Of a stretch of 16,579 bases of DNA, positions 7,331 through 13,852 are shown one piece after another; the stretch's first letter is position 1, and each line of letters begins with the position of its first letter. The notes under the pieces are model-generated. The model ran no database searches. It was not told the origin of the DNA and saw only the letters and a program-made list of their open reading frames with translations. Made by a program: the position numbers and the translations under genes. Source of the stretch: Methanobacteriota archaeon (GTDB lineage: Archaea; Thermoplasmatota; Poseidoniia; Poseidoniales; Thalassarchaeaceae); contig NZDA01000009.1 in the NCBI GenBank assembly GCA_002686525.1, positions 44,136 to 60,714 of the forward strand, read 5' to 3'.

Positions 7331-7729
7331 ATGAAGGGAATTTCAAGTAAAGTAACTAAAGCGTTACCTACGCAAGCTAAGTTAGATTGTGCAGATAACA
7401 CAGGTGCAAAAGTTGTACAACTAATTAACGTCTTGAAGAAAGGGGGCGTTGCTGGAAGATATCCTGCAGCAGGTGTTGGAGATATGATACGTGTTACTGT
7501 CAGAAGAGGTACTCCTGAGACAAGAAGACAGATATTTACAGCAGTTATTATCCGTCAATCAAGGCCATTCCGTAGAGTTGATGGTACTTGGGCTAGATTT
7601 GAAGATAATGCCTGTGTCTTAACCAATGAACGTGGAGATGTTCAGGGATCTGATATCAAAGGTCCAGTAAGTAGAGAGGCTGCTGAGAGATGGCCAAGAA
7701 TAGCCGCTACAGCAAAACAAATTGTATGA
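7331..7729 (+). CDS. rpl14: 50S ribosomal protein L14 (uL14)
   Basis: 132 residues, the normal archaeal length, from ATG at 7331. An upstream in-frame codon would extend it into rps17 and is not favoured. GGTGA, which overlaps the rps17 stop, is the Shine-Dalgarno. uL14 lies on the intersubunit face and is the docking site of the anti-association factor aIF6. The signature is DCADNTGAKVVQLINVL near 19-35, followed by GVGDMIRVTVRRGTPETRRQ, RPFRRVDGTWARFEDNACVL and the C-terminal GPVSREAAERWPRIAATA. The TGA stop is fused with the rpl24 Shine-Dalgarno. Confidence 0.98.
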   Translation: MKGISSKVTKALPTQAKLDCADNTGAKVVQLINVLKKGGVAGRYPAAGVGDMIRVTVRRGTPETRRQIFTAVIIRQSRPFRRVDGTWARFEDNACVLTNERGDVQGSDIKGPVSREAAERWPRIAATAKQIV

Positions 7730-7739
7730 GGTGTGATGA

Positions 7740-8174
7740 ATGACAACAAAGAAACCCGGTAAGAATCGTCTTTCGCAGCGTAAAGCTCCAATTCATGTTA
7801 AGCGCAAGCGAATTAGAGCTCGATTATTAACAAACGATCCTAATCTTCAAAATGTTAGGACTGTAACAGTCCGTGTTGGTGATGAAGTAGAAATATTGAG
7901 AGGAGATTTCGGAAACCCAAATAGCATTAAATCTGATTCCAAAGGTAAGAGACTTGGTCAATCCAGAGGCCGTGCCGGTTTGAAATCTAAAGTAAATCGT
8001 GTTGATACTTCAAGTGGTCGAATTTTTGTAGATGGACTTTCAATCACAACTGCTGACGGTAAAGAAGAGGCAATTCCAATTCATCCTTCAAACTTAGTTG
8101 TTACAGCCCTTTACGAAGGTGATCCTGTAAGAATTAAACAATTAATTGAGAGAGGAGGAGGTGTACAAGAATGA
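7740..8174 (+). CDS. rpl24: 50S ribosomal protein L24 (uL24) with expanded KOW loop
   Basis: 144 residues, longer than the roughly 115-125 I expect in archaea. uL24 is an assembly initiator of the large subunit near the tunnel exit. The N-terminus SQRKAPIHVKRKRIRARLL is the archaeal signature. The KOW domain begins VRVGDEVEILRGDFG (44-58) and resumes at KVNRVDTSSGRIFVDGL (84-100), ending IPIHPSNLVV. Between the halves, where homologs have a short GHEGK-type loop, there are about 20 extra basic residues rich in Ser, Lys, Gly and Arg. The start follows TGAGGTGTGATGA. Its stop overlaps the rps4e start (ATGA). Confidence 0.95.
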   Translation: MTTKKPGKNRLSQRKAPIHVKRKRIRARLLTNDPNLQNVRTVTVRVGDEVEILRGDFGNPNSIKSDSKGKRLGQSRGRAGLKSKVNRVDTSSGRIFVDGLSITTADGKEEAIPIHPSNLVVTALYEGDPVRIKQLIERGGGVQE

Positions 8175-8872
8175 GTAGTAGCCATATTAAACGTTTAATG
8201 ATGCCAAGAAGTTGGCCTTTACCTAGGAAAACATCGATTTGGGTACAAAAGCCTGATCCTTGTGGACATAGCATAGAAAATTGTATGCCTATGGGAATTA
8301 TTCTTCGTGATGTTATTGGTGTGGCTCATAATCGTAGAGAAGCCAAGAAAATTCTTCATTCTAGGAAAATAATGGTCGATGGTAGAATAGAGACTGCAAT
8401 TGGTAGAGGAGTTGGGTTGATGGATGTCTTAACAGTAGGTGAAGATAATTATCGATGTATTTTAGATATGAATGGTAAATTGAGATATAGGCCAATCAGT
8501 GCCAAAGAAGCTTCGTCAAAGACTTGCCGAGTGATGGGTAAAACTACTATTTCCGGTGGTAAAACTCAGTTACATCTCCATGATGGTAGAAATATTATTT
8601 TTGATTCAAATCCAGAATATAAGTCTGGAGATAGTATTGTAATTTCGCTTCCTGAACAGGAAATTATTTCTCACCACAAGTTCGAAGAAGGTGCACTTTC
8701 ATATCTGACAGGTGGTTCACACATTGGAGAAACTGCAGTAGTAAAAGCCCATGAAATCAAGCGTTCATCAAAGGATAATGAGGTTACTTTTGAAGAAGAT
8801 TTTGGAACAATTTCAGATTATGTTTTCATTATCGGTGCCAAAAAAGATATCCCTTTGGAGGTGAATGAATGA
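8171..8872 (+). CDS. rps4e: 30S ribosomal protein S4e (eS4)
   Basis: 233 residues, normal for archaea. eS4 is found in archaea and eukaryotes, not bacteria, and binds the small-subunit body. The N-terminus HIKRLMMPRSWPLPRKTSIWV is diagnostic. An S4-type RNA-binding domain follows (about 40-90: IILRDVIGVAHNRREAKKIL, then MVDGRI and GVGLMDVLTV), then the central domain, and a C-terminal KOW-like domain around GGSHIGETAVV. It starts by a four-base ATGA overlap with rpl24, with GAGGAGGAGGTG just upstream, a strong Shine-Dalgarno. It ends in another ATGA overlap with rpl5. Confidence 0.97.
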   Translation: MSSSHIKRLMMPRSWPLPRKTSIWVQKPDPCGHSIENCMPMGIILRDVIGVAHNRREAKKILHSRKIMVDGRIETAIGRGVGLMDVLTVGEDNYRCILDMNGKLRYRPISAKEASSKTCRVMGKTTISGGKTQLHLHDGRNIIFDSNPEYKSGDSIVISLPEQEIISHHKFEEGALSYLTGGSHIGETAVVKAHEIKRSSKDNEVTFEEDFGTISDYVFIIGAKKDIPLEVNE

Positions 8873-9393
8873 GTGAAAGTAGTATCATGCTCGATCCAAG
8901 AATTACCAAAGTAACAATCAACATTGGTGTTGGAGAAGGTGGACAGAGACTTCAATTAGCCGAGCAAGTTCTTGAATTGTTGACAGGGCAGAAACCGGTT
9001 AGAACACTGGCAACGAGTACTAACAGAGATTTAGGGACTCGTGCAGGTGGACCTATAGGGTGCAAAGTAACCATCAGAGATTCCGATAGGATTGCATCGT
9101 TCCTTAAAGATGCGTTTTGGGTACGCCAGAATACTTTACCTGGTTATAATTTCGATCAATCTGGAAATCTTTCTTTTGGAATTTCCGACTATACGGATTT
9201 CCCTGATCAGAAATACGATCCTGACATAGGAATATTTGGTATGGATATAAATATCGTCTTGGAAAGACCTGGACATCGTGTATCTCGCCGCCGTCGCCGA
9301 AATTCAAGAGTTGCTAGAACTCACAGAGTAGTTCGAGAAGAATGTAAGCAATGGTTTGTAGATAATTATGATATTATAATAGTGGAGGAGTGA
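8869..9393 (+). CDS. rpl5: 50S ribosomal protein L5 (uL5)
   Basis: 174 residues, the archaeal norm. uL5 holds 5S rRNA in the central protuberance together with uL18 and contacts P-site tRNA. The archaeal signature is MLDPRITKVTINIGVGEGGQ, followed by LLTGQKPVRTLA, GTRAGGPIGCKVTIRD and LSFGISDYTDFPDQKYDPDI; the GMDINIVLERPGHRVSRRRR segment ends the core. The start overlaps the rps4e stop (ATGA), and TTTGGAGGTGA is the Shine-Dalgarno. A competing ATG four bases upstream is out of frame. Confidence 0.97.
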   Translation: MSESSIMLDPRITKVTINIGVGEGGQRLQLAEQVLELLTGQKPVRTLATSTNRDLGTRAGGPIGCKVTIRDSDRIASFLKDAFWVRQNTLPGYNFDQSGNLSFGISDYTDFPDQKYDPDIGIFGMDINIVLERPGHRVSRRRRRNSRVARTHRVVREECKQWFVDNYDIIIVEE

Positions 9394-9396
9394 AGC

Positions 9397-9549
9397 ATGG
9401 CAAGAGATCATGGAGAAGAAATTGGAAGAACAATTGGTTGCCGAAGGTGTGGCCGTAGTCGAGGAATGATTCGCCGACATGGCCTTAGACTGTGTCGTCA
9501 ATGCTTTAGAGACGTAGCTCCTAGTATAGGATTTAAGAAAAATAGTTGA
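9397..9549 (+). CDS. rps14: 30S ribosomal protein S14, zinc-binding (uS14)
   Basis: A complete small gene of 50 residues, the usual size of archaeal uS14. It binds the small-subunit head with uS3. The zinc site is intact: C15 and C18 (GCRRCGR), then C33 and C36 (LCRQCFRD). The motif [17 protein letters not shown] and the end [10 protein letters not shown] are typical of the family. The start at 9397 follows GTGGAGGAGTGAAGC, where the Shine-Dalgarno overlaps the rpl5 stop. Its TGA stop is the first part of the rps8 Shine-Dalgarno TGAGGTG. It sits in the conserved place between rpl5 and rps8. Confidence 0.96.
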   Translation: MARDHGEEIGRTIGCRRCGRSRGMIRRHGLRLCRQCFRDVAPSIGFKKNS

Positions 9550-9562
9550 GGTGATGAAAAGT

Positions 9563-9952
9563 ATGCAATTTGACCCATTAAATGATGCATTTACCCGTAT
9601 TTTCAATGCGGAGAACGCAGGTCACTATGAAGTGACAGTAAGGCCAGCAAGTAAATTGTTAGGAAGTATGCTATCAATAATGCAGAAATCCGGATATGTA
9701 GGAGAGTATGAGGCATTAGATGATGGCCGCGGAGGAGGTTTTAGAATTGAACTAGTTGGAGCAATTAACCGATGTGGAATTATCAAGCCTCGATATTCAG
9801 TACAGAGATCAGAATATGAAAAGTGGGAATCAAGATACTTACCTGCTCAAGATTTTGGTCTGTTAATAATGTCTACAAATCAAGGTGTTATGAATCATTA
9901 TGAAGCGAAGAAGGAGAGAATAGGTGGGCGTTTGCTTGCGTATATTTTCTAG
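9563..9952 (+). CDS. rps8: 30S ribosomal protein S8 (uS8)
   Basis: 129 residues from ATG at 9563 (MQFDPLNDAFTRIFNAE). In-frame GTG at 9551 and ATG at 9554 lie within or against the Shine-Dalgarno TGAGGTG. The other six genes with that motif place their ATG 6-9 bases after it, so 9563 is preferred. uS8 is a primary 16S rRNA binder of the body platform. Recognisable pieces are DPLNDA, SMLSIMQKSGYVGEYEALDDGRGG, RCGIIKPRYSV and the C-terminal FGLLIMSTNQGVMNHYEA, ending GRLLAYIF. Its TAG stop is merged with the Shine-Dalgarno of rpl6 (TAGGAGGG). Confidence 0.96.
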   Translation: MQFDPLNDAFTRIFNAENAGHYEVTVRPASKLLGSMLSIMQKSGYVGEYEALDDGRGGGFRIELVGAINRCGIIKPRYSVQRSEYEKWESRYLPAQDFGLLIMSTNQGVMNHYEAKKERIGGRLLAYIF

Positions 9953-9964
9953 GAGGGATATAAT

Positions 9965-10516
9965 ATGGTAAAGTTAGATAAAATAGCACATCACATAGAA
10001 TTACCCGAAGGTGTTAGTGCCTCTTTAGAAGGAGATAATGTTACAATCGCTAAAGAAGGTAATTCAGTTTCCAGAGAATTCCGTCATCCTAGATTAGTTG
10101 TATCAGAAGTTGATGGGGGTCTAGAAGTATTTTGTGATCTTCCTAGACGTTCTGAGAGGGCATTAGCTGGTACATGGAACGCACATCTGAAAAATATGGT
10201 TAAAGGAGTAGATTCAGGCTTTGAATACAGACTTCAGGCGGTATACTCTCATTTCCCTATGACTATCAAGGTTCAAGGTAACGAACTAACCGTGACCAAT
10301 CTTTTCGGTGAAAAGGTCCCTCGTGTAGCAAAACTACCATGGACTCCTTCAGAAGTTGAAGTAAGAGTAGAGAATAAAACTGATATCCTGGTTAAAGGTT
10401 CAGATAGAGAAAAAGTCGGTCAAACGGCAGCAAATATCGAGAGATGTTGTGCTGTAAAAAAGAGAGATAGACGCGTATTCCAAGATGGAATTTACATAGT
10501 ATCGAAGGGAGCATAA
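9965..10516 (+). CDS. rpl6: 50S ribosomal protein L6 (uL6)
   Basis: 183 residues, normal for archaea. uL6 has two similar alpha-beta domains and lies near the factor-binding centre and sarcin-ricin loop. Domain 1 runs from HIELPEGVSASLEGDNVTIA to the GTWNAHLKNMVKGVDSGFEY linker. Domain 2 holds FPMTIKVQGNELTVTNLFGE, then VEVRVENKTDILVKGSDREK and the C-terminal RRVFQDGIYIVSKGA. It starts 12 bases after rps8 behind TAGGAGGGATATAAT, and its TAA stop is part of the Shine-Dalgarno TAAGGAGGT of the next gene. Confidence 0.97.
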   Translation: MVKLDKIAHHIELPEGVSASLEGDNVTIAKEGNSVSREFRHPRLVVSEVDGGLEVFCDLPRRSERALAGTWNAHLKNMVKGVDSGFEYRLQAVYSHFPMTIKVQGNELTVTNLFGEKVPRVAKLPWTPSEVEVRVENKTDILVKGSDREKVGQTAANIERCCAVKKRDRRVFQDGIYIVSKGA

Positions 10517-10528
10517 GGAGGTAATAGT

Positions 10529-11185
10529 ATGGAATATGAAGACATGACTGTTGCGCAATTAAAAGAATTGTTGAGAGAAGCGGATTTACCAGTTTCAGGT
10601 AATAAAAGTGTGTTAATTGAGAGACTTATCCAAAATGATGAATCATTGGAATCTAATGTGGATGATTCAGTCCAAGAAGAATCTGATGATTTTGATGACA
10701 CATTCGATGATGAAGATGATTTCTTTGATGAAGATGATTGGGACGAAATACATACTGCTCGACAAAAGCCAGTATTAGACGAAGAAACAAAAGCTAATCT
10801 CGCTACCAGAGCAGCACAAATGAAGAAACAACCTAAGTTCCGCCGTCAAGAGTGGTTTAGATATTATAGACTATCTAGAACAGGATGGAGAAAACCAAAG
10901 GGTCTACAATCTAAACAGAGACTGAATATGAAATACCGTACTCCTATGGCTAGGGTAGGGTATGGGAAGATATCTTCCGTGAGAGGTCTTCATTCATCAG
11001 GTTTTGAAGATATTCTTGTGAATAATCCCACTGATTTAGATGGGCTCGATCCTGAACGTCAAGCTGTTAGAATAAGTGCTAGTGTGGGTAACAGAAAAAG
11101 AGCCAAGATTCATGATAGGGCTGATGATTTGGGTCTGCGTGTCCTAAATCGCCGTAAAATCAACAGGAAAGGTGATATTCAATGA
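10529..11185 (+). CDS. rpl32e: 50S ribosomal protein L32e (eL32) with N-terminal SAP domain
   Basis: 218 residues, while the eL32 core alone is about 110-130. Residues 6-35 (MTVAQLKELLREADLPVSGN, then KSVLIERLIQ) match the SAP motif: two helices around a conserved turn with Leu spacing and the GxKxxLIERL end. SAP domains bind nucleic acid. Residues 43-74 are an acidic, low-complexity linker of Asp, Glu and Phe. The eL32 core runs from about 100 to 212 (KFRRQEWFRYYRLSRTGWRK, then KYRTPMARVGYG, VRGLHSSGFEDILVNNP). The ATG at 10529 has TAAGGAGGTAATAGT before it and no better internal start is seen, so the SAP domain is translated as part of the protein. Haloarchaeal eL32 also carries an N-terminal addition, but as I recall of HhH type. 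Confidence 0.95.
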   Translation: MEYEDMTVAQLKELLREADLPVSGNKSVLIERLIQNDESLESNVDDSVQEESDDFDDTFDDEDDFFDEDDWDEIHTARQKPVLDEETKANLATRAAQMKKQPKFRRQEWFRYYRLSRTGWRKPKGLQSKQRLNMKYRTPMARVGYGKISSVRGLHSSGFEDILVNNPTDLDGLDPERQAVRISASVGNRKRAKIHDRADDLGLRVLNRRKINRKGDIQ

Positions 11186-11658
11186 TTATTTCTAACCAAA
11201 AAAGAATGGCTGCTCAGATACTTTCTAAGAAAGAGGGTAGAGAAGTAGGTGTTCATCGAGTATGGATTAATCCAGATTATCTAGATGAGGTTAGTACTGC
11301 GGTACAAAAAGATGACATTCGTCAATTAATTGACGAAGGCCTGATTAAAGCAAGACCAATCAAGGGAACCAGTCGTGGGCGTGCAAGAAATGCCGCAGCA
11401 CAAAAGGCAAAAGGTCGTAGAAAAGGACCGGGTTCTAGAAAAGGAACTAGAAACTCTAGAGATCCAAAGAAAAATCGATGGATGCGTCTAATTCGAGCTC
11501 AAAGAAGAGTACTGAAGGAAATGAGGGGGGACGAAACTCTAACCTCCAGCGAATATAGGTACTACTATCGAAAAGCAAAGGGTGGTTCATATCGTTCTGT
11601 TGCTCACATGCGAACCAACATGGGATTGGATGGCATTAAAATTGGAGGCGATGAATAA
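11182..11658 (+). CDS. rpl19e: 50S ribosomal protein L19e (eL19)
   Basis: 158 residues, normal for archaea (about 150). eL19 is an archaeal/eukaryotic protein with long helices that takes part in an intersubunit bridge. The sequence opens NQKRMAAQILSKKEGREVGV and continues VWINPDYLDEV, then IRQLIDEGLIKARP. The very basic mid-section (SRGRARNAAAQKAKGRRKGP, then GSRKGTRNSRDPKKNRWM) and RLIRAQRRVLKEMRGD are the family signature. The end YRYYYRKAKGGSYRS is also typical. The start overlaps the eL32 stop by ATGA, with GGAAAGGTGA upstream. The end overlaps the next gene as TAATG. Confidence 0.96.
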   Translation: MIISNQKRMAAQILSKKEGREVGVHRVWINPDYLDEVSTAVQKDDIRQLIDEGLIKARPIKGTSRGRARNAAAQKAKGRRKGPGSRKGTRNSRDPKKNRWMRLIRAQRRVLKEMRGDETLTSSEYRYYYRKAKGGSYRSVAHMRTNMGLDGIKIGGDE

Positions 11659-12167
11659 TGGCACATGGTAAGAATCAGAGATTAAGATTCAAGAGACGTC
11701 GAGACGGGGAAACCGATTATCGAAGGAGAATGAAATTATTGAGAGGAGAAACTCCGAGGGCTGTAGTAAGAATATCCAATACTCAGACAATATGTCAATT
11801 AGTAGAGTTCAATCCAGACGGAGATATTGTAATTGCGTCAGTGAATGGTAAAACTTTAGTTGACAAATACTCATGGCCAGAAGATGCCTCAAGAAAATCT
11901 ATCCCTGCAAGCTATCTAACTGGTTTTGCTCTTGCTAAACATGCAATGTCATCAGGACATGAAAGTGCAATACTTGACATTGGGCTATCTGCTTCATCAA
12001 AGGGTAGTAGAGTATTTGCTGCATTGAAAGGAATGATTGATGCAGGTTTAGAAATTCCTCATGGAGAAGATGTTCTTCCTGATGAAGACAGAATCAATGG
12101 AATGCATATTGATGAATCCATGAGTGATAAAGTCAAGAAATCAATTAAGGCAATAGAGGAGGCATAG
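11658..12167 (+). CDS. rpl18: 50S ribosomal protein L18 (uL18)
   Basis: 169 residues. uL18 binds 5S rRNA with uL5 in the central protuberance. The archaeal type is shown by RLRFKRRRDGETDYRRRMKL, the RAVVRISNTQTICQLVEFNP strand pair, YLTGFALAKHAMSSGHESAI, the LDIGLSASSKGSRVFAALKG segment and MIDAGLEIPHGEDVLPDEDR. It is shorter at the C-terminus than haloarchaeal L18. It begins inside the rpl19e stop (TAATG), with GGAGGCGATGA as Shine-Dalgarno. It ends with TAG two bases before rps5, with GAGGAGGCATAGAA serving both. Confidence 0.96.
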   Translation: MAHGKNQRLRFKRRRDGETDYRRRMKLLRGETPRAVVRISNTQTICQLVEFNPDGDIVIASVNGKTLVDKYSWPEDASRKSIPASYLTGFALAKHAMSSGHESAILDIGLSASSKGSRVFAALKGMIDAGLEIPHGEDVLPDEDRINGMHIDESMSDKVKKSIKAIEEA

Positions 12168-12169
12168 AA

Positions 12170-12931
12170 ATGACTGATGAAGAAAATACTGAGGTAGTAC
12201 AACTAGCACCAGGCCTTGCAGCAGCTCTAGCTCCTGCAGAATCTAACGATACCAGGGGTCGCAGAGGACCTGATCCTCTTGCGGGACTAAGAAGTTGGGT
12301 TCCAAGGACAAGACTTGGTCACATGGTAATGAATGGTGAAATTACCACTTATGAACAAGCCGTGGATTCAGGTTTCCCGATTAGAGAAGTAGAAATTGTT
12401 GATGCTTTGCTTCCGGATTTGACTGACGATGTTCTTGGAGTTAATATGATTCAAAGGATGACCGACTCTGGTCGTCGTGTGAGATTCAACGTATTATGCG
12501 TAGTAGGAAATGGTGATGGGTATGTTGGACTTGCTGTATGTAAAGGAAAAGAAGTTTCCAGTGCCATAAGAAAAGCAATTGACAAAGCCAAATTAAATCT
12601 AATACCTGTAATGAGAGGAAATGGTTCGTGGGAATCATCAGAAGGGCCTGGAAATTCAGTTCCATTCAAAGTTACTGGACGCTCAGGATCTACAAGAATC
12701 ACACTAATGCCTGCTCCAGCAGGAAAAGGATTGGTTATTGGAGACTATGGCCGCCGTGTTCTTACTTTAGCTGGAATTACTGATGTATGGGCTCGTTCCG
12801 CTGGTCAAACACGAACGACAATCAACTTTGCTAGAGCGACTTTCAACGCACTTGTAGAGCTAAATAGAACTAAGATTACAGATGGTGACCGCGAGAGATT
12901 AAATATCACTAAAGGGAGGAAAATGAAATGA
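12170..12931 (+). CDS. rps5: 30S ribosomal protein S5 (uS5)
   Basis: 253 residues; archaeal uS5 is commonly 205-240, and the excess is at the N-terminus. Residues 1-35 are an acidic then Ala/Pro-rich stretch of low complexity (EEN, then APGLAAALAPAES) before WVPRTRLGHMVMNGEIT (43-59). The double-stranded-RNA-binding-like domain spans about 100-165, including RRVRFNVLCVVGNGDGYVGL and KGKEVSSAIRKAIDKAKLNL. The C-terminal domain contains TLMPAPAGKGLVIGDYGRRV and then LAGITDVWARSAGQTRTTIN. uS5 helps decoding fidelity and mRNA unwinding at the entry site. The stop overlaps the rpl30 start (ATGA). Confidence 0.97.
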   Translation: MTDEENTEVVQLAPGLAAALAPAESNDTRGRRGPDPLAGLRSWVPRTRLGHMVMNGEITTYEQAVDSGFPIREVEIVDALLPDLTDDVLGVNMIQRMTDSGRRVRFNVLCVVGNGDGYVGLAVCKGKEVSSAIRKAIDKAKLNLIPVMRGNGSWESSEGPGNSVPFKVTGRSGSTRITLMPAPAGKGLVIGDYGRRVLTLAGITDVWARSAGQTRTTINFARATFNALVELNRTKITDGDRERLNITKGRKMK

Positions 12932-13398
12932 CTTATCTTGTAATTAGAGCTAGAAGTGATCGTGGAGTCACAAAGAAAATTAAAGATACAATGATGATGC
13001 TAAATCTGACACGTGTTAATCATGCTACACTGGTGCCTGAGAATGTCACCTATCTCGGGATGTTAAAGAAATCAAAAGATTACATCACATGGGGCGAGGT
13101 AGACGCTGAGACTATCGAAACATTACTCAAAGAAAGAGGAAGAATGGTTGGAGATAAGCCTGTAGATGATGCAGCAATTAAAGAATCGAGTAAGTACAAG
13201 ACTGTTGCTGCTTTCTCCAAAGCTATGGCTGCTGGAGAAGCTACTATGAAAGATGTTGAAGGGTTAAAGCCGATTTTTAGATTACATCCACCTCGCGGAA
13301 GCAAAGGTTGGGGGGGAATCAAAAGATCATATACAGTTGGTGGAGCTCTAGGTTTCAGAGGTGAAGCCATCTCCGAACTTGCTGGGAGAATGCTCTGA
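12928..13398 (+). CDS. rpl30: 50S ribosomal protein L30 (uL30)
   Basis: 156 residues, typical of the longer archaeal uL30 (bacterial forms are about 60). The N-terminal core YLVIRARSDRGVTKKIKDTM, then LNLTRVNHATLVPE, is the uL30 fold. The archaeal extension includes YLGMLKKSKDYITWGEVDAE and the C-terminal FRLHPPRGSKGWGGIKRSYT, then GGALGFRGEAI. It binds 23S domain II near 5S rRNA. It starts by the ATGA overlap with rps5 behind AAAGGGAGGAAAATGAA and ends with a TGA that is fused to the Shine-Dalgarno of rpl15. Confidence 0.96.
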   Translation: MTYLVIRARSDRGVTKKIKDTMMMLNLTRVNHATLVPENVTYLGMLKKSKDYITWGEVDAETIETLLKERGRMVGDKPVDDAAIKESSKYKTVAAFSKAMAAGEATMKDVEGLKPIFRLHPPRGSKGWGGIKRSYTVGGALGFRGEAISELAGRML

Positions 13399-13409
13399 GG
13401 TGATTAAAT

Positions 13410-13826
13410 ATGGTATCTAGAACAAATAAATTCCGTGGTCGTTCACGCTACCATGGTCGTGGAAAGAAATCCGGACGAGGTGCAGGTAAACGCGGAGGAC
13501 GTGGTAATGCAGGTATCAACAAACATCGTGTAATGACTCGAATTAAGTATATGCCAGGTCACTGGGGGATGCATGGATTCAATAGAGACCCTAGTTTGAG
13601 AGTAGTTAATGTTTCAATCAACCTTCAGAAAGTAGAAGAAATGGCTGAAGGTAAGAGTATTAATCTAAGTGAACTCGGTTATGATAAATTACTTGGTAAA
13701 GGAAAGATAAACAAGGCTTTGGATATTACAGTTAATGAAGCCAGTTCACTTGCAATTAAGAAAGTTGAAGCTGCTGGCGGATCAGTAATTCTTGCCGATA
13801 GTGATGATGAATGGGAAGAAGAATAA
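13410..13826 (+). CDS. rpl15: 50S ribosomal protein L15 (uL15)
   Basis: 138 residues, close to the archaeal norm. uL15 is a late-assembly large-subunit protein whose N-terminal tail threads into 23S rRNA. The tail is the expected Gly/Arg/Lys string (FRGRSRYHGRGKKSGRGAGK, then RGGRGNAGINKHR), followed by KYMPGHWGMHGFNRDPS, the archaeal motif. The globular domain has SINLSELGYDKLLGKGKINK, then VEAAGGSVILAD, with a short acidic end (DSDDEWEEE). Start at 13410 follows TGAGGTGATTAAAT. The 26-base gap to secY is the largest between coding genes in the cluster. Confidence 0.96.
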   Translation: MVSRTNKFRGRSRYHGRGKKSGRGAGKRGGRGNAGINKHRVMTRIKYMPGHWGMHGFNRDPSLRVVNVSINLQKVEEMAEGKSINLSELGYDKLLGKGKINKALDITVNEASSLAIKKVEAAGGSVILADSDDEWEEE

Positions 13827-13852
13827 AATTAGAATGAAGGAGGTGCGGTCTA

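Noticed and set aside
9397-9549. rps14 as a truncated gene because of its 50 residues
   Set aside because: Archaeal uS14 is normally this size; both CxxC pairs and the C-terminal motif are intact.
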